A stretch of 64,000 bases of DNA from assembly GCA_045123575.1 (NCBI GenBank), contig JBGVKG010000017.1, positions 17,235 to 81,234 of the forward strand. Reading direction: 5' to 3'. The notes beneath the pieces were generated by a model. That model saw only the letters and a program-made list of their open reading frames with translations. It was not told where the DNA came from and made no database searches. The position numbers and the translations under genes are program-made. Source of the stretch: SVEL01 sp045123575 (GTDB lineage Bacteria > Bacillota > Clostridia > Lachnospirales > Lachnospiraceae). Positions 61,806 through 64,000 of the stretch are shown in pieces. Position 1 is the first letter of the stretch. Each line of letters opens with the position of its first letter.

Positions 61806-62816
61806 ATGAGCAAAATAATTATTCCAAAGGATTATGAGTCAGCATTAAATTTGCATGACACACAGATTGCAATAAAGACAGTTAAAGATTTTTTTCAAAA
61901 TCTGTTGGCAGAGCATCTTAATTTATTAAGAGTGTCTGCACCGCTTTTTGTTACACCAGAGTCAGGTCTTAATGACAATCTTAATGGTGTAGAGCGTCCA
62001 GTTGCATTCGGAATCAAGGAACAGGATGATTATGAGGTAGAGATAGTTCAGTCTCTTGCTAAGTGGAAGAGATATGCACTTAAAAGATATGGTTTTAAGC
62101 CAGGCGAGGGCCTTTATACAGATATGAATGCCATCAGAAGAGATGAGGATACAGATAATATCCATTCTATATTTGTTGACCAGTGGGACTGGGAGAAGGT
62201 TATCACTAAGGAAGAAAGAACTATGGAGACACTTATTAACAGTGTTAGAAAAGTGTACAGTGCTCTTAGAAAGACAGAAAAGTTCTTGTCTATTAAGTAT
62301 GATTATATAAAGGAAATATTGCCTGAGGAGATATTCTTCGTAACAACAGATGAGTTGGCAGATATGTTCCCAGATAATACACCAGAAGAGAGAGAATATT
62401 ACATAGCAAAGGCGAAGGGTGCCGTATGCGTTATGAAGATAGGAGATGTTCTTGATAATGGTGAAAAACATGGAAATAGAGCACCAGACTATGATGATTG
62501 GTCAATGAATGCAGATATTGTAGTGTATTACCCTGTGTTAGACATAGCATTGGAGTTATCATCAATGGGTGTAAGAGTAGATGAGACAGTGCTTCTTGAA
62601 CAGTTGGAGAAGGCAGGCTGTCCTGAAAGAAAGGAATTAGAGTTCCAGAAGGCTATTTTACAAAAAGAGCTTCCATATACAATAGGTGGTGGTATAGGCC
62701 AGTCTCGTATATGTATGTTCTTCCTTAGAAAGGCGCATATTGGTGAGGTACAGGCATCTATATGGCCTAAGGAGATATCTAAAGAAGCACAGGAGAATGG
62801 TGTTCTGTTCTTATAA
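61806..62816 (+). CDS. asnA: Aspartate--ammonia ligase (asparagine synthetase A)
   Basis: 336 residues, usual AsnA length. It makes asparagine from aspartate, ammonia and ATP; related in fold to class II aminoacyl-tRNA synthetases. Motifs: RVSAPLFVTPESGLNDNLNG (about 35), GLYTDMNAIRRDEDTDNIHS (about 100-120), and IGGGIGQSRICMFFLRKAHI (about 297-316) near the C-terminus. GGAGG precedes the ATG at 61806; the ATG at 61785 is poorly placed. A strong terminator follows. Confidence 0.96.
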   Translation: MSKIIIPKDYESALNLHDTQIAIKTVKDFFQNLLAEHLNLLRVSAPLFVTPESGLNDNLNGVERPVAFGIKEQDDYEVEIVQSLAKWKRYALKRYGFKPGEGLYTDMNAIRRDEDTDNIHSIFVDQWDWEKVITKEERTMETLINSVRKVYSALRKTEKFLSIKYDYIKEILPEEIFFVTTDELADMFPDNTPEEREYYIAKAKGAVCVMKIGDVLDNGEKHGNRAPDYDDWSMNADIVVYYPVLDIALELSSMGVRVDETVLLEQLEKAGCPERKELEFQKAILQKELPYTIGGGIGQSRICMFFLRKAHIGEVQASIWPKEISKEAQENGVLFL

Positions 62817-62852
62817 TCACACTTTACAAAAAAGTATATATTTTGTATAATT

Positions 62853-62889
62853 AAACCGTGCAGGATGCTGCACGGTTCTTTTTATTTTT
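62853..62889 (+). terminator. Terminator of asnA
   Basis: ACCGTGCAG (62855-62863) and CTGCACGGT (62868-62876) with a four-base loop, followed by TCTTTTTATTTTT. Confidence 0.9.
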
Positions 62890-63009
62890 ATGGAAATCTA
62901 AATATTCCATTTATTTTTGTGCGTATGCATAATCAGAAAAATCCCTATTAGTTATTTGAACCTTGACAATTTAATACTAGATACTTGCCGAATAATTAAA
63001 GGAGGAAAA

Positions 63010-64000
63010 ATGTATAGTAAAATATATAGTGCAACTATTAGAGGTGTAACTATGGAAATAATAACGGTGGAGACTGATGTAAGTGATGGTTTACCTAGCT
63101 TTGAAATGGTAGGTTTGTTGAACTCTGAGGTAAAGGAAGCCAAGGAAAGAGTGAGAGCGGCTATAAAGAATACAGGATATATATTACCGCCAAAGAGAAT
63201 AACAGTAAATTTGTCACCAGCAGACATAAGAAAGGAAGGCAGTAGCTTTGATTTACCAATTGCCATAGGTATTTTAGGTTCTCTTGGTCTTATTAATATA
63301 GAAGAAAGGGAAACACACATATTGGTAGCTGGTGAACTTAGTCTTAGTGGAAAGGTTATAGGTATGAATGGTGTGTTGCCTATGGTATTGGCAGCTAGAG
63401 AGAAAGGAATACGTAGTTTTGTAGTGCCAAAGGTTAACGCTAAGGAGGCTGCTATAGTAGAAGGTGTTGAAATCTATGGAGTAGATAACTTAAGAGAGGC
63501 TATTGAACTGTTTAGAGGCTCGAAAATAGAGAAGGAGCAATATATTGATTTTAACGTATTGTATAATGAATATTTTAAAACAGAGGGACATAATCTAGAC
63601 TTTGCTGATATAAAAGGTCAAGAGGTGGTAAAGCGTGCGGCAGAAGTGGCTACAGCAGGAATGCATAATATCCTTCTTGTGGGAAGTCCTGGCTCTGGAA
63701 AATCTATGATCGCTAAACGTATCGCTGGTATATTGCCAAAGCCAGATATGGAAGAATGTCTGGAAATAACAAAGATACATAGCATAGCAGGTGAACTTGG
63801 AGAACAGGCAATTATGCTTGCAAGACCTTTTAGGTCGCCTCATCATACTATAACAGATAAGGCGTTGGTAGGAGGAGGTACAAATCCTAGGCCGGGTGAA
63901 GTAACATTAGCTCATAATGGCGTGCTATTTCTAGATGAGCTTGCAGAATTTAAAAGAGAGGCAATAGATGCGTTGAGACAACCATTAGAGGAAAGAAATG
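63010..64000 (+). CDS. YifB/ComM-family Mg-chelatase-like ATPase (3' end outside window)
   Basis: 330 residues visible. The N-terminal ChlI-type fold (TVETDVSDGLPSFEMVGL, then ERVRAAIKNTGYILPPKRI and LSPADIRKEGSSFDLPIAIG) leads to an AAA+ module with Walker A VGSPGSGKSMIAKRI (about 222) and Walker B HNGVLFLDELAEFKREAID, cut by the window end. RSPHHTITDKALVGGG is a family hallmark. ComM promotes branch migration during natural transformation. GGAGG is five bases before the ATG. Confidence 0.95.
   Translation, partial: MYSKIYSATIRGVTMEIITVETDVSDGLPSFEMVGLLNSEVKEAKERVRAAIKNTGYILPPKRITVNLSPADIRKEGSSFDLPIAIGILGSLGLINIEERETHILVAGELSLSGKVIGMNGVLPMVLAAREKGIRSFVVPKVNAKEAAIVEGVEIYGVDNLREAIELFRGSKIEKEQYIDFNVLYNEYFKTEGHNLDFADIKGQEVVKRAAEVATAGMHNILLVGSPGSGKSMIAKRIAGILPKPDMEECLEITKIHSIAGELGEQAIMLARPFRSPHHTITDKALVGGGTNPRPGEVTLAHNGVLFLDELAEFKREAIDALRQPLEERN

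Overview
This window looks like the chromosome of a low-GC, anaerobic Gram-positive of the Clostridia, most likely a Lachnospiraceae-type gut or rumen bacterium. That reading is inferred from gene content: a monomeric [FeFe] hydrogenase, two T-box leaders, SleB- and SpoIID-type proteins, a dlt-like operon, many OmpR-type two-component systems, and strong GGAGG ribosome sites. I saw no tRNA, rRNA, transposase, prophage or CRISPR array.

Layout. From 1 to 47.6 kb almost every gene is on the minus strand. Regions in order: a MerR regulator, a small alarmone synthetase and a chemoreceptor (0-2.7 kb); a 50-residue membrane protein with its own promoter (about 3 kb); T-box-controlled pheST (3.3-7.1 kb); a membrane diguanylate cyclase, a YihY protein and a SpoIID protein (7.2-12.2 kb); a 6S RNA (12.3-12.5 kb); hexapeptide transferase, glmS, topB, yfbR and galM (12.5-19 kb); a two-component/VTC polyphosphate-polymerase/DUF4956 group (19-24 kb); a five-gene dlt-like operon carrying an unexpected PLP decarboxylase/racemase (24.4-29.8 kb); thrC (30-32 kb); a cell-wall hydrolase, an AP2/HNH-like protein, an acyltransferase and a second two-component system (32.6-38.4 kb); tcdA and T-box-controlled tyrS (38.9-41.2 kb); an ABC exporter, argH and the hydrogenase (41.3-47.6 kb). 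From 48.4 kb the genes are mostly on the plus strand: two lipoproteins, trkAH, pyrF, a LexA-like repressor facing a PAS/GGDEF protein, an M16 peptidase, metY, a eukaryote-type hisA, a J-domain protein, asnA and the start of yifB/comM.

The most interesting signal is non-coding. Two diverged copies of a roughly 0.5-kb palindromic, apparently structured element sit in opposite orientation at 32.1-32.6 kb and 47.8-48.3 kb. Their nested stems differ by compensatory base changes while two 20-base segments are identical. This suggests a large structured RNA, or a mobile palindrome, that I cannot assign to a known family. Other unusual non-coding structure includes 54-bp tandem repeats in the thrC leader, a 90-bp tandem duplication that supplies the last codons of tcdA, and long imperfect palindromes upstream of the hexapeptide gene and of a response regulator.

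How the genes work together: wall and surface functions recur (dlt-like operon, glmS, SpoIID, SleB, acyltransferase). So do signalling (two histidine kinase/regulator pairs, c-di-GMP proteins, ppGpp synthetase, chemoreceptor) and amino-acid metabolism (thrC, argH, metY, asnA, pheST, tyrS).
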